The notes: generated by a model not told the origin, from the letters alone. A DNA stretch of 64,000 nt from Bacillota bacterium (GCA_021846285.1 JAJZCB010000008.1:1-64000), one strand, 5' to 3'; counted from the first letter of the stretch, positions 9,016 to 17,752 are shown. Numbers and translations are program-made.

Positions 9016-9465
9016 TTACAGGCCAGACAGGAACTCCTGAACGACCCTGTTCACCGTTTTGCCTTCCGCTCGCGCACCAACGCGGGCCATGACAACGGGC
9101 ATCACCCTACCCATGTCAGCGCGCGACGATGCTCCCACCTCAGCCACAATCTCGCTGACGATGACACGAATCTCCTCTTCCGATAGAGACGCAGGTAAAT
9201 ACGTATATAACACCGAAAGCTCAGCCTGGAGCGCCGCTATAAAATCTGCACGATCTGTACCTTGCACGGTTTCCAGCGCATCCTGTCGCTGCTTGACTTC
9301 TTTGCGAAGCACCGCTGTCACCTCGTCGTCCGAGAGTGGATGCAGAGCCTCAATTTCCCGATATTTAACCGCAGACTTGACCATCCGTAACACGGACAGG
9401 CGAGTCTTGTCTCTGTCTCTCATAGCCTGCTTCAAGTCTTCAGATAGGCGATCGGCCAAGCTCAC
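9016..9465 (-). CDS. yqeY: GatB/YqeY domain protein
   Basis: Cytosolic 149-residue protein of the YqeY family, related to the C-terminal tRNA-binding domain of GatB; its exact role is unknown. Family features are LKQAMRDRDKTRLSVLRMVKSA at the start, YLPASLSEEEI mid-protein and ADMGRVMPVVMARVGARAEG near the C-terminus. The start is GTG with AGAGG close upstream. It directly follows rpsU, the usual Bacillales pair, and is followed by a strong terminator. Confidence 0.93.
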   Translation of the reverse strand: MSLADRLSEDLKQAMRDRDKTRLSVLRMVKSAVKYREIEALHPLSDDEVTAVLRKEVKQRQDALETVQGTDRADFIAALQAELSVLYTYLPASLSEEEIRVIVSEIVAEVGASSRADMGRVMPVVMARVGARAEGKTVNRVVQEFLSGL

Positions 9466-9525
9466 GAGCCTCTTCGCCCCCTTATCGCACAGATTGGGAA
9501 ATCATTCCACACGTAGCGGCGGTGG

Positions 9526-9708
9526 TTAATATTTTTTCTTCTTGTTGCGGGCGGCGGCCTCAGATTTTTTCTTGCGGGCCACGCTCGGTTTATCGTACTG
9601 CTTCCGTTTCTTGACTTCGGCGAGGATGCCGTCCTTTGCAGTGGCGCGCTTAAATCTGCGTAACGCGCTATCCAAAGATTCGTTCTTACGGATCTTGATT
9701 TCGGACAT
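9526..9708 (-). CDS. rpsU: 30S ribosomal protein S21
   Basis: Small basic ribosomal protein of the 30S subunit, 60 residues. The core [20 protein letters not shown] is typical, as is the lysine-rich C-terminus RNKKKKY. GAGGGAAAG precedes the ATG. It is driven by a consensus sigma-A promoter at 9778-9807 and is co-transcribed with yqeY. Confidence 0.97.
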   Translation of the reverse strand: MSEIKIRKNESLDSALRRFKRATAKDGILAEVKKRKQYDKPSVARKKKSEAAARNKKKKY

Positions 9709-9777
9709 AAAGCTTTCCCTCCCTCCACCGAACTCTGGGCGTTGCCCAAGGGCAAAGCAATAAATGTATCACCGCAG

Positions 9778-9807
9778 ATTATATTCTAACGGCGTAAACA
9801 CTGTCAA
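9778..9807 (-). promoter_or_regulatory. Sigma-A promoter for rpsU-yqeY
   Basis: On the minus strand TTGACA (9802-9807), 18-bp spacer, TATAAT (9778-9783), both elements perfect. The -35 overlaps the stop codon of the upstream epimerase gene. Confidence 0.88.
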
Positions 9808-10730
9808 CCTGAGAGCTTCTGTCTCATCCAGCGATACGTTCGGAACAAGCCGTCACTGAGAGCGATTTCGGCGCGAAACCCCAACTCGCTCTCAGCCAGT
9901 TCAGGGCTGAGCACACTGCGTCTGATATCTCCTGCCCGCTCGGATTCGCTAAGGACAGGAACGGTCACACCGGAAACCATCTCAAATGCGGCAATCAACT
10001 CCAGGTTGCTGGTCTCGACTCCAGTACTGACATGGCAGGTGATGCTGCCCTCGAAAGCGGCGGCCAGCAGATTGGCGCGTGCGACATCCTCAACATAAAT
10101 GTAGTCTCTAGTATGAAAGCCGTCGCCAAACAGCGTCAGGGGTGTCTCTCGGGCGTACTTGTCTGCAAAGATCGCCACCACCCCGCCTTCGCCTGTGAGC
10201 CCCTGACGGGGACCGTACACGTTAGCGTAGCGCAAGGACGCATAATGTAATCCATACAGGAGGCGGTACACTTCAAGATACGTCTCGCCGGCGGCCTTGG
10301 CGGCCCCATAAGGAGAAAGCGGCGCCATGGGCGCAGTTTCACCCATGGGCATGGCAACATGCGGATCCCCGTAAATCGCTGCCGATGACGAGTACACTAC
10401 CTTACGGGAGCCGCCTCGTCTCGCACCCTCCAGAACATGCAGCAACCCCAGAAGCGTCGTGCGCGCATCCTCCACAGGGTCCGCCAGGGAAGCCGGAACC
10501 GAAGCTTTGGCGGCCAAGTGAAAGACGACGTCGGGCGAAAAATCCGCGATGACATCTTCAGCTTCCCTGGACGCCACATCGATCAGGTTTAGTGTCACTC
10601 CGGAGGGCTCCGACCATTCTTTGGCTGGCGGGTTAATGTCTATGACTCCCACACTGTGGCCCTGCCCACACAGCATGTCCACGACATGCGATCCGATAAA
10701 TCCGGTTCCCCCAGTTACTATTGCACGCAT
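9804..10730 (-). CDS. NAD-dependent epimerase/dehydratase (GalE-like)
   Basis: Extended short-chain dehydrogenase, probably a UDP-sugar 4-epimerase or nucleotide-sugar dehydratase acting in the cytosol on precursors of surface polysaccharide. The 308-residue protein has the NAD motif GGTGFIGSH at the start, YSSSAAIYG with the catalytic Ser, SPYGAAKAAGE with the YxxxK pair, and DYIYVEDVARANL. GGGGGAA lies 6-8 nt before the ATG at 10730. Substrate cannot be deduced. The organism also has a glycosyltransferase cluster 8 kb away, but co-expression is not shown. Confidence 0.9.
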   Translation of the reverse strand: MRAIVTGGTGFIGSHVVDMLCGQGHSVGVIDINPPAKEWSEPSGVTLNLIDVASREAEDVIADFSPDVVFHLAAKASVPASLADPVEDARTTLLGLLHVLEGARRGGSRKVVYSSSAAIYGDPHVAMPMGETAPMAPLSPYGAAKAAGETYLEVYRLLYGLHYASLRYANVYGPRQGLTGEGGVVAIFADKYARETPLTLFGDGFHTRDYIYVEDVARANLLAAAFEGSITCHVSTGVETSNLELIAAFEMVSGVTVPVLSESERAGDIRRSVLSPELAESELGFRAEIALSDGLFRTYRWMRQKLSG

Positions 10731-10831
10731 CTCCAGTTCCCCCAAGTAACGCGGATTGTTGTTCCCTCACCTGACGCATCGCTGCGTCATGATCCACTTA
10801 CTCCATTATACAAGCCAATGCAAATGCCAAC

Positions 10832-11581
10832 TCACAGGCGATGCTGCCTCTCTAGTTGAACCATAAGTTCCCACAACTGACCAAGTACGTCAATCCCATG
10901 CGCCTCCAGGAGGGCGATCTGCTGTCGCCAGATGGAAGCCGTCATCCACGCGTCGCCAAGAGCGGTGTGCCGAGACACCCTGTGAACGTCGTACAGTTCG
11001 ATCAGAACATCGAGGCTCGGATATTGTTTGAATTTGTGCAGGATCATTGCGACTTTTCCGGTATCAACCACTGGACCAGGCAATTCGACCGTCCACAACT
11101 TTCGCAGGGCCGCATTCAGGAAGCGCAGGTCGTGCCCGGCGTGATGGGCGACCAAAATGCCATCGCCGATGTGGCGCAAAAATTCCTCCAGAACATCAAC
11201 CAGGGGCGGCGCTCCCCGCAGGGTGTCCGCAGTAATCCCAGTGAGTTTAGACACCGTTTCAGGAACGGCGCGTGACGGATCCACGGCGACAAACGACTGA
11301 AACTCCGCTCCGGCTTCAATGTCCGAGCCCGAGCAGACGACAGCCGCTACGGACAACAGCACGTCTTCATCCGAAGAAAACCCCGTTGTCTCCGTGTCGA
11401 CAACGGCATAGGAGGCAGTGCGCAACGACCGCTCGTAGAGACCCTCCTGACGCAGTTCATTCATAAGACTGCGCAGTTCCGCCTGCGCCTGGGGCGTCTG
11501 CGCGTAATCGAGCGACCCCACCTGATTGGCGGACCCCCCAGCAAACAGGTGCCGCCAGACGCGAATACGCTCAAAACCCAT
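10832..11581 (-). CDS. DnaQ-like 3'-5' exonuclease (DEDDh)
   Basis: RNase T/DNA polymerase III epsilon-type exonuclease, 249 residues. The DEDDh residues are visible: VVDTETTGF (Exo I) near residue 60, HHAGHDLRFLN (Exo II) and RHTALGDA (Exo III with His). An N-terminal extension of about 55 residues is not part of the nuclease fold. It ends a two-gene unit with the DUF294 gene, whose stop lies 6 nt upstream of this start. The natural substrate (DNA repair, RNA or a nucleotide) cannot be told. Confidence 0.9.
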   Translation of the reverse strand: MGFERIRVWRHLFAGGSANQVGSLDYAQTPQAQAELRSLMNELRQEGLYERSLRTASYAVVDTETTGFSSDEDVLLSVAAVVCSGSDIEAGAEFQSFVAVDPSRAVPETVSKLTGITADTLRGAPPLVDVLEEFLRHIGDGILVAHHAGHDLRFLNAALRKLWTVELPGPVVDTGKVAMILHKFKQYPSLDVLIELYDVHRVSRHTALGDAWMTASIWRQQIALLEAHGIDVLGQLWELMVQLERQHRL

Positions 11582-11587
11582 CGTCGA

Positions 11588-12676
11588 TCACCTCCCGCGC
11601 GTAAAGCGCCTGCTCGACATGTGCTGCAATCGGCGGACGGTCCTAACCGCCTCCTGCAGTCGCTCACGATCGGGTTCTCGCACTTCGGCAAGTGGGAGTT
11701 CATCGTTTAGCTCTTTGCCCGTCTGACTCTGCCGGATGTGTTGGCGCAAGCGCAATTCCAGCGCAATCGCAAGCGCCTCCCGAGCTTCGTCGCTTACACG
11801 GGAATTCCATACATCCGAAGCCTCCAGTTCGCCAATACGCGTCAGAGTCGAAGGTTGCTCCGACCCGATGCTGTGACCCCAGAGTCTGACGATGTTTACA
11901 AGGGGAGTGTACAATCCGTCTTTTAACGAAAAGCCAGCCTTACGGGCAGCCGCCAGGTCGGCGAAGTGCGCGGCGAACGGTAGCGTCAGGCGATCCGCCG
12001 AGACCTGATCGGCGATCTTCCAACGGATGAAGGAAGATCGCGTCACATGGGCGACCGCAGTGGCGCGAACCTGGTCCGCCACAGCGCTTTTGCCCGCAAT
12101 CGGCATGGCGTCTGAAGCGATCAGCAGATACCTGATATTGTTCCAGTCAGGATGCTCCCCATAGGCGTCAAGCCGCATGTTCCACTCCGTGACAGTCCCG
12201 CGCCAGCGAGGATTGCTGGCCATGACGTTGCCAGCGCACAACGGGTAACCCACTTCACTGAGCATGGCGGCAGTCAGTTCCCCCAAGGCGCGGCCATACG
12301 CCGCCAACTCGTCTGAACCGGATTGCCTTTCCGGTGGAATCAAAATGAGCGCATGGTCCTGGTCAGTCTTGATCGACTGTTCATCGCGGGCGCCGCTGCC
12401 CAGCATCAGGTAGAGACACGCATCGCCGTAATCTGGCCACCCCTCGCCCAGCAGACGCTGCACGGCGAGCTCGAAAACTCGGCGGTGCATGGCGCGGTGA
12501 AAGCGTCCAAGTTCGGCAAATACCGCAGTCACATGCGCCTGCCTCAACTGCCGATCCGCATACTCAGGCAGTCGCGAGTGCCAGTGTCGCAGATCGGATA
12601 GCGACGTTTTCTGTGGAGCCCGTTGCAAAATCTCGGCAACGACCCCGGTCAAATGTTCCGAATACTCCGTGGACAT
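11588..12676 (-). CDS. DUF294 nucleotidyltransferase-like protein
   Basis: Protein of the DUF294/GlnD-like nucleotidyltransferase group, 362 residues. The active-site region LMLGSGARDEQSIKTDQDHA (GSGxRxEQ...TDQD) lies near residues 90-110, with an alpha-helical C-terminal substrate domain (ASDAMPIAG and RWKIADQVSADRL). Many relatives also carry CBS domains; none are visible here. The start at 12676 has GGGG 8 nt upstream; longer in-frame options exist back to 12790. It is paired with a DnaQ-type exonuclease, a recurrent but poorly understood combination. Confidence 0.85.
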   Translation of the reverse strand: MSTEYSEHLTGVVAEILQRAPQKTSLSDLRHWHSRLPEYADRQLRQAHVTAVFAELGRFHRAMHRRVFELAVQRLLGEGWPDYGDACLYLMLGSGARDEQSIKTDQDHALILIPPERQSGSDELAAYGRALGELTAAMLSEVGYPLCAGNVMASNPRWRGTVTEWNMRLDAYGEHPDWNNIRYLLIASDAMPIAGKSAVADQVRATAVAHVTRSSFIRWKIADQVSADRLTLPFAAHFADLAAARKAGFSLKDGLYTPLVNIVRLWGHSIGSEQPSTLTRIGELEASDVWNSRVSDEAREALAIALELRLRQHIRQSQTGKELNDELPLAEVREPDRERLQEAVRTVRRLQHMSSRRFTRGR

Positions 12677-12743
12677 CAGTCTATCCCCTGTCCGATACAA
12701 CGACATACACTGTAGCAGAAGCTTTTGAAACGGGGTGGGAGCC

Positions 12744-13220
12744 ATGAAGGTAAACACAATCCTAAAAGCGGGAACACTCGCCTTCGACATTTTTAATCAT
12801 AAGTCGACCCAAGCGCTCGGCGGTCTGGTTAGAAACGGCATTAAGCGCCGCAGCAGTGCGTTTGGCGCTCCGTCAGCAGTCGGCAAGGCCCCAGAGGAGA
12901 CGGAGGGGGTTCCTACGGAGTCGCGAGCGGAGCCTTCTTTTCTTGATCGACTGTTTACGCCTCCGAGCATACCGGTGCAGCGGATGCCTCAGCACCCTTC
13001 CATGCGTCCCCCAGGTCCTCACAGCGGACCTCGCCACGCGCCTTACGGCGGCGGGTTTCAAGGCGCCTATCGCGGCCCTTACGCAAACCAGCGGGTCACT
13101 CCCACACAGCCTCTGCCGTCTGAGCACATTAAGAAGGCGCTCAAATATGTTACGCCGGAAAATATGCAAAAAGCCATGCAGTGGCACGGCATCATCAAAA
13201 GCTTCATCAGCAAAGACTAG
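12744..13220 (+). CDS. Hypothetical protein with Pro/Gly-rich middle
   Basis: A 158-residue protein I do not recognise. The N-terminal part (VNTILKAGTLAFDIFNHKST, then GGLVRNGIKRR) and the C-terminal part (PSEHIKKALKYVTPENMQKA, ending KSFISKD) look structured. The middle (about 55-120) is rich in Pro, Gly, His and Arg and looks disordered. A spore-coat or spore-associated role would fit that layout, but this is a guess. The gene is divergent from the DUF294 gene and convergent with the VTT gene. A GTG 9 nt upstream is an alternative start. Confidence 0.7.
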   Translation: MKVNTILKAGTLAFDIFNHKSTQALGGLVRNGIKRRSSAFGAPSAVGKAPEETEGVPTESRAEPSFLDRLFTPPSIPVQRMPQHPSMRPPGPHSGPRHAPYGGGFQGAYRGPYANQRVTPTQPLPSEHIKKALKYVTPENMQKAMQWHGIIKSFISKD

Positions 13221-13278
13221 ACAGCCTCTTCTGGCGCTTGCGCGCCGCCGTCAGTAGAATGAACAAGCATCTGCGCCG

Positions 13279-13384
13279 TTTTTCAGGGATGAAAAAACCG
13301 CTTGGCCGGAATCGTATGCTGTGCCGAGGCGAGTTCGGCGCAGCCGTGTTTGAGAAGCGGCGCAGCATACGATTCCGGCGGGCA
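13279..13384 (+). repeat. Structured intergenic repeat, copy B
   Basis: Order: small hairpin TTTTTCA-GGGA-TGAAAAA (13279-13296), linker CCGCTTGG, then a 21-bp basal stem (13306-13326 against 13358-13378) with one G-T pair, an internal loop with GCGAGTT and TGTTTGAG, and apical CGGC-GCA-GCCG. Its basal stem (GGAATCGTATGC...) differs from copies A and C at positions that remain paired. The 3' arm is partly duplicated: a 19-bp unit starting GATTCCGGCGGGCA occurs at 13371 and again at 13390. The copy fills the gap between two convergent genes. Confidence 0.85.
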
Positions 13385-13445
13385 CAGACGATTCCGGCGG
13401 GCAGAGACGATCACACCATAGGCATCCCCAAACGGCTTCCTTCGG

Positions 13446-14126
13446 TCACTCTCTGGGGGCCGTCGTCGGATCGTCTGTGGAGGCCGTTCCCGTGAAGGCC
13501 GCGAGCCACTTCTTTCGATAGAGAAAACCCACCGCAAACAGCGCTGCCAAGGGAACAATCGCCCACAACAGCCAAGTGGCCATACCGTGGCTGACACCGA
13601 TAAACACCGCCCCCATGAAGAGATCGAAGGGAATGATCCCGACCGCCGTTGTCCAAACGAACGGCCACAACTTAACGTCCAGCAACCCAGCCACGTAATT
13701 CAATGCGTGAAACGGCACCAGCGGCACGAAGCGCAAGGCAAAAAGGCCCAGTATACCACGCTCGCCAACCCAGGAGTTAACCTGTCGTTGCCGTTCCTCG
13801 GAAAGCAGTTTTTTTACATAGGGCTGCCCTACCCAACGCGTCAGGTACATGGCCCAGACAGCGCCGATGACCGCACCTATCCACGAGTAGAAGAGACCCC
13901 AGCCAACGCCGTAAATAACCATGTTTGCAACGATCAGAAATTCAGATGGCACGGGCAAGACGCAGAGAACAGCCATCAACAGTATCGCAACGACAATGCC
14001 GTATACTCCCGCCCCCTGAATCACCACAATCGCGTGATGGATAGACAGGGAATGACGATAGTGGAAGTAGACCCAGGCGACAGCGGCCAACAACAGCATG
14101 CCAATGAGAACGGGGACAGGTTTCAA
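13446..14126 (-). CDS. VTT/TVP38 (DedA-like) family membrane protein
   Basis: Polytopic inner-membrane protein of the TVP38/TMEM64 (VTT) family, linked in other bacteria to lipid or undecaprenyl-phosphate scramblase activity. The 226 residues include the family motifs PVPSEFLIVANMVIYG and ALRFVPLVPFHALNYVAGLL, with about five or six hydrophobic helices and a short polar tail. The start is uncertain: TTG at 14126 or an ATG nine codons later, neither with a clear Shine-Dalgarno. Confidence 0.85.
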   Translation of the reverse strand: MKPVPVLIGMLLLAAVAWVYFHYRHSLSIHHAIVVIQGAGVYGIVVAILLMAVLCVLPVPSEFLIVANMVIYGVGWGLFYSWIGAVIGAVWAMYLTRWVGQPYVKKLLSEERQRQVNSWVGERGILGLFALRFVPLVPFHALNYVAGLLDVKLWPFVWTTAVGIIPFDLFMGAVFIGVSHGMATWLLWAIVPLAALFAVGFLYRKKWLAAFTGTASTDDPTTAPRE

Positions 14127-14352
14127 CTCAAATGGGCGATCCCGGTCTTGTCGCAGACTCTCTTTTATTGCGCCACACCTCCGCCGCCACCCGATTGAAT
14201 ACGCGTTTTTACTCTATCACAGGAGACAATCTATTTCCAGCATCCTGAACTCTCAGCGACGCTACGAGTTGACCCAAGCCCAGCGCGAAGGCCAGTCGCC
14301 GTGACAGTAGCCGTCAATCGGGCAGGCTAAAGCCTCGAAAAACCAGTGTCGA

Positions 14353-14850
14353 TTACAGGTTTTTGCGATTTTTCGTCGCCACCTCACGCATTTCTTCGCG
14401 ATAAAGTCTCACTGCCTTCGACGTAAAAAGAATGCCGTCCAAATGATCGATTTCATGCTGAATGCAGCGGGCGCGAAAATCTGCTTCCACGAACTCTACG
14501 ACATTTCCCGCGCGATCCCACATTTGTACCCGGACCCACCTGAAGCGTGGTGTGTCCCCATAGAGACCGGGTATGGACAGACAGCCGTCAGGACCAATCT
14601 CCTCGTCTCGCCCCTCCAGGATCACGGGGTTAATCATGTCGAGACGTCCTCTTCCGTCCTCGACGTCCACAACAGCCACCCGTCTTAAAATATTCACCTG
14701 GGGCCCCGCAAGACCAATGCCGCCAGCAAATTTCATGGTCTCAAACAGGTTGTCCAGCACTTTCAAAAGGTTGGGCGTCACTTTCGTTACAGGTTTGGCC
14801 GGCGTGGTTAAAACCGGATTTGGAAATTTGACGATTTCATAGACTGCCAT
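14353..14850 (-). CDS. def: Peptide deformylase
   Basis: Metallohydrolase that removes the formyl group from the N-terminal Met of new proteins. The 165-residue product has motif 1 as GIGLAGPQV, motif 2 as DGCLSIPG with the metal-binding Cys, and motif 3 as HEIDHLDG with two metal-binding His and the catalytic Glu. Motifs 1 and 2 deviate from the usual GxGLAAPQ and EGCLS, but all catalytic residues are intact. GGGGGG precedes the ATG at 14850. It follows the NCS2 permease gene by 20 nt, an unusual operon partner. Confidence 0.95.
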   Translation of the reverse strand: MAVYEIVKFPNPVLTTPAKPVTKVTPNLLKVLDNLFETMKFAGGIGLAGPQVNILRRVAVVDVEDGRGRLDMINPVILEGRDEEIGPDGCLSIPGLYGDTPRFRWVRVQMWDRAGNVVEFVEADFRARCIQHEIDHLDGILFTSKAVRLYREEMREVATKNRKNL

Positions 14851-14870
14851 GCTAACCCCCCGCATCGTAA

Positions 14871-16193
14871 TTACTCACTGTCGATCAAAGCGTTCCACTT
14901 GATCCCATTCTCCAATACAACGGCCACAGCCACCCCCACGAGCAGCCCATTGCCCAGAAACGACCGCACCGCTTCGGGAAGTGACAAAAATGCCGCAGGC
15001 GGTGTTGTAAATACCGCGATGCCAAGGAGTGTCGGCAACGCAATCCGGTAAATGCTCCTCACGGTAAATGATATGCCGCCTATCTTCTGCAAGGCCGAGC
15101 CAAACAGTTGCAGATAAGCGACCAACAGCACAGCATCCCCTACGCTGACCGGGAGCGTGGAAAAGAACGCCCCGGCCCGCCCCCAGAGCCCCAGCAACGC
15201 AAAGAGCGCAGCGCCAATGGCAAAGGGGAGACGGTCGTAGATTTGCGTTCCGCGTAAAAAACCAATCGAAGAAGTGTATGGAGCGTAAGGAACGACGCCG
15301 AACAATCCCGATAACAGCGTCGCAAAACCCGTAACAAGAAAGCTTCGCCGATACATGGCGTCTGTCGGGCGAACGCCAAGCAGCGGTTCCACGCTCTCCA
15401 GCGTAGCCACCGTATTGCTGGCGTTGATCAGACCCGTGAGCACCGCCGTAATCACGATCCCCCATTGCCAGGCCAGGGGACCCCAGGCAAACAGTGTGCC
15501 CAAGCTGTAAAACGGGGCGGCAACCGTCGGTTGCGCCGGATACATGCCGAGTCGGTATACAACCCAACCCAGAACAATGCCGATCAGAATGGCAAAGTTG
15601 CGAATCGCACGGGAACCTTTCACGTTCACCACAAGCACAACCACGACCAGCATACAGGATAATGCGGCTGTGGGCAAAGCAATTTGAGGTCCTTCCGTCA
15701 ACCCCAGCATGCCCCGAAAAAAGATCGAGATCAGTTCTGTGGCCAGCAGAATCAGAAACACACTCGTCGCCACAGGAGTGAACCACTTGCGGAGCACGCG
15801 CCCCATGCCGAGAGCGCCTAACGCCATGATGGACAGTCCCGACAGGGCGATCCCGGTTTCCAGACTACCGCCTGCGGTCGCCAGAGAAATGCCGGCTTCC
15901 CTGGCCCCGGCGATGACGCTCAGCACAACACCCCACCAGACCCCGGACGGCCCTTCGAGCAGAGGCAGACCATGTCCAAACAGGACTTGCAACAGACATA
16001 CGAGCCCCGTCAGCAAAAATGAACGCTGCATAAATCCGGCGATCTGTACGGCGTCCATGTGCAAAGCCGATCCCACCGACACTGGGATCACCACAGTGTT
16101 GGCAAACATGAACAGAAGCCATTGCGCCCCAGCCAACCAGGTCCTGACGCTTCGGATAGGGGACGCAATCAATGAACGGGAACCTGTATTCAT
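14871..16193 (-). CDS. NCS2 family nucleobase permease (UraA/xanthine type)
   Basis: Proton-coupled membrane transporter for uracil, xanthine or another nucleobase. The 440-residue protein has about 12-14 hydrophobic segments, the substrate-site helix LLEGPSGVWWGVVLS and the NCS2 motif region ATLESVEPLLG followed by the SFLVTGFATLLSGLFGVVPY segment. The substrate cannot be assigned. Its ATG is preceded by only a weak Shine-Dalgarno and lies 7 nt after the stop of a 26-codon upstream ORF, suggesting coupled translation. Confidence 0.9.
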   Translation of the reverse strand: MNTGSRSLIASPIRSVRTWLAGAQWLLFMFANTVVIPVSVGSALHMDAVQIAGFMQRSFLLTGLVCLLQVLFGHGLPLLEGPSGVWWGVVLSVIAGAREAGISLATAGGSLETGIALSGLSIMALGALGMGRVLRKWFTPVATSVFLILLATELISIFFRGMLGLTEGPQIALPTAALSCMLVVVVLVVNVKGSRAIRNFAILIGIVLGWVVYRLGMYPAQPTVAAPFYSLGTLFAWGPLAWQWGIVITAVLTGLINASNTVATLESVEPLLGVRPTDAMYRRSFLVTGFATLLSGLFGVVPYAPYTSSIGFLRGTQIYDRLPFAIGAALFALLGLWGRAGAFFSTLPVSVGDAVLLVAYLQLFGSALQKIGGISFTVRSIYRIALPTLLGIAVFTTPPAAFLSLPEAVRSFLGNGLLVGVAVAVVLENGIKWNALIDSE

Positions 16194-16199
16194 GGCCCG

Positions 16200-16280
16200 T
16201 CACTGCGACCTGCGTAAAAGACGTTTGGTCAGGGTCAATGGCTCCCGGCGTTCACACATCAACTCGTACTGCTCATCCAC
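16200..16280 (-). CDS. 26-aa upstream ORF (putative leader peptide)
   Basis: GTG start with GAGAGG about 8 nt upstream; the product begins MDEQYELMCERREP and ends with a basic LTKRLLRRSQ. The stop lies 7 nt before the permease start. A regulatory or coupling role is inference only; no attenuator hairpin is obvious. Confidence 0.4.
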   Translation of the reverse strand: MDEQYELMCERREPLTLTKRLLRRSQ

Positions 16281-16337
16281 AAACGATCCTCTCCCATCCA
16301 GACACTGACACGGTATAGTTTATCACAGGACAAGAGA

Positions 16338-16371
16338 CCAGCCACAGTTCGCAGACGTGAACTGTGGCCGG
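16338..16371 (-). terminator. Hairpin terminator after amtB
   Basis: A 13-bp stem with one G-T pair, CCAGCCACAGTTC (16338-16350) against 16359-16371, with an 8-nt loop. On the minus strand the following sequence is only modestly T-rich. Confidence 0.6.
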
Positions 16372-16403
16372 TTTCAGGCACTGCCGACGGTACTCCCATT
16401 CAC

Positions 16404-17717
16404 CTATTCTTTCGCAGGCAGCGGATCGATGCGTCCTACCGAAGGCCGCTTCAGGCTGTCCATCACACTGGCGGCCACATCCCAAGTCAGTGTCTCAGGA
16501 TAGGCGTTCTCATTGTGAAGCACGATATCAAGTCCAATCTTCTCCTCTTCCCGTGTTACGCGAAGCCCCATCAGAGCGTCTACTGCGGCAAGCAGGATCA
16601 ATGTGCCGACGCCCGCGAAGATCCAGGTCGCTATCACCCCGACGGCTTGGATTAGCAGTTGATGCGGGTTCCCATACAGCAACCCGTTGGCCCCTCCGGA
16701 GTTGACTGCCACCGTGGCGAAGAGACCTGTTGAAAGCGCCCCCCAGGTGCCTCCGATTCCGTGCCCGCCAAACGCGTCAAGCGCGTCGTCGTAGCCAAAA
16801 CGCCCTTTGAGGATCGTGGATGCAAAGAAACAGATGATTCCCCCCAGGAATCCGATGATCAGGGATCCGCCCACATTGACAAACCCACAGGCAGGCGTGA
16901 TGGCGACAAGACCTGCGACGGCGCCTGCGCACGCTCCCACGAGCGTCGCATGCCCGGTCCGCCACCGTTCCACCAGCATCCAGCCTAGGGCTGAAGCGGC
17001 AGTCGCCGTGTTTGTTACCAGAAATGCGCTCACGGACAGAGCGTTTGCGGCCACCGCGCTCCCTGCGTTAAAGCCGAACCAGCCAAACCACAGGAGCGAC
17101 GTGCCGAGCAGCACCATGGGCACATTATGCGCCTTGATGGAAGGAGATCCGTGCTCGGCTCGTTTGCCCAGATAGATGGCGCATACGAGACCCGACACGC
17201 CAGAACTGATATGCACGACGGTGCCCCCTGCAAAATCAAGGACCCCCATGTTGTGCAGCCACCCGCCGATTCCCCACACCCAATGTGCAAGGGGATCATA
17301 AATCACCGTAGCCCACAATGTGATGAAGAGAAGAAAAGAGGAAAATTTGACACGTTCCGCAAGACCACCGACAATCAGGGCCGGTGTGATAATAGCAAAC
17401 ATCATCTGGAAGATTCCATACAGTTCGTTGGGAATCGTCGGCGCATAAGCGGGATCGGGCGCGCTGCCCACATGATTGAAAAGCGCCCACTGGAGACCGC
17501 CGATCACGTGCCCGATATCAGGACCAAAAGCAAGGCTGTACCCGAACAAAACCCATTGCACGGATACGATCAACACGACCGCAAAGACCTGGTACAGCGT
17601 GGTGATAACGTTTTTGTTGCGGACCAGTCCTCCGTAAAAAAATGCAAGTCCTGGTGTCATCAGAAGGACGAGTGCTGATGATGCCAGCAACCATGCCATG
17701 TCTCCCGAATTAAGCAT
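16404..17717 (-). CDS. amtB: Ammonium transporter AmtB
   Basis: Trimeric ammonium channel of the Amt/Rh family in the cytoplasmic membrane. The 437 residues include LVRNKNVITTLYQ, the twin-His pore residues (in DPLAHWVWGIGGWL and FGGHGIGGTWGAL) and WFGWFGFNAGSA. No GlnK/PII gene is adjacent, unlike most amtB loci. Transcription starts from a sigma-A promoter (17777-17806), with a perfect GlnR/TnrA box just downstream of the -10. That predicts repression by GlnR when nitrogen is plentiful. Confidence 0.96.
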   Translation of the reverse strand: MLNSGDMAWLLASSALVLLMTPGLAFFYGGLVRNKNVITTLYQVFAVVLIVSVQWVLFGYSLAFGPDIGHVIGGLQWALFNHVGSAPDPAYAPTIPNELYGIFQMMFAIITPALIVGGLAERVKFSSFLLFITLWATVIYDPLAHWVWGIGGWLHNMGVLDFAGGTVVHISSGVSGLVCAIYLGKRAEHGSPSIKAHNVPMVLLGTSLLWFGWFGFNAGSAVAANALSVSAFLVTNTATAASALGWMLVERWRTGHATLVGACAGAVAGLVAITPACGFVNVGGSLIIGFLGGIICFFASTILKGRFGYDDALDAFGGHGIGGTWGALSTGLFATVAVNSGGANGLLYGNPHQLLIQAVGVIATWIFAGVGTLILLAAVDALMGLRVTREEEKIGLDIVLHNENAYPETLTWDVAASVMDSLKRPSVGRIDPLPAKE

Positions 17718-17752
17718 TTCTGTCCCTCCTTAGAATGTTTTATGACATCTTG

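Noticed and set aside
14875-15786. A 303-codon frame on the same strand inside the NCS2 permease gene
   Set aside because: Out-of-frame product rich in Arg, Cys and Gly without membrane helices; the permease frame has all family motifs.
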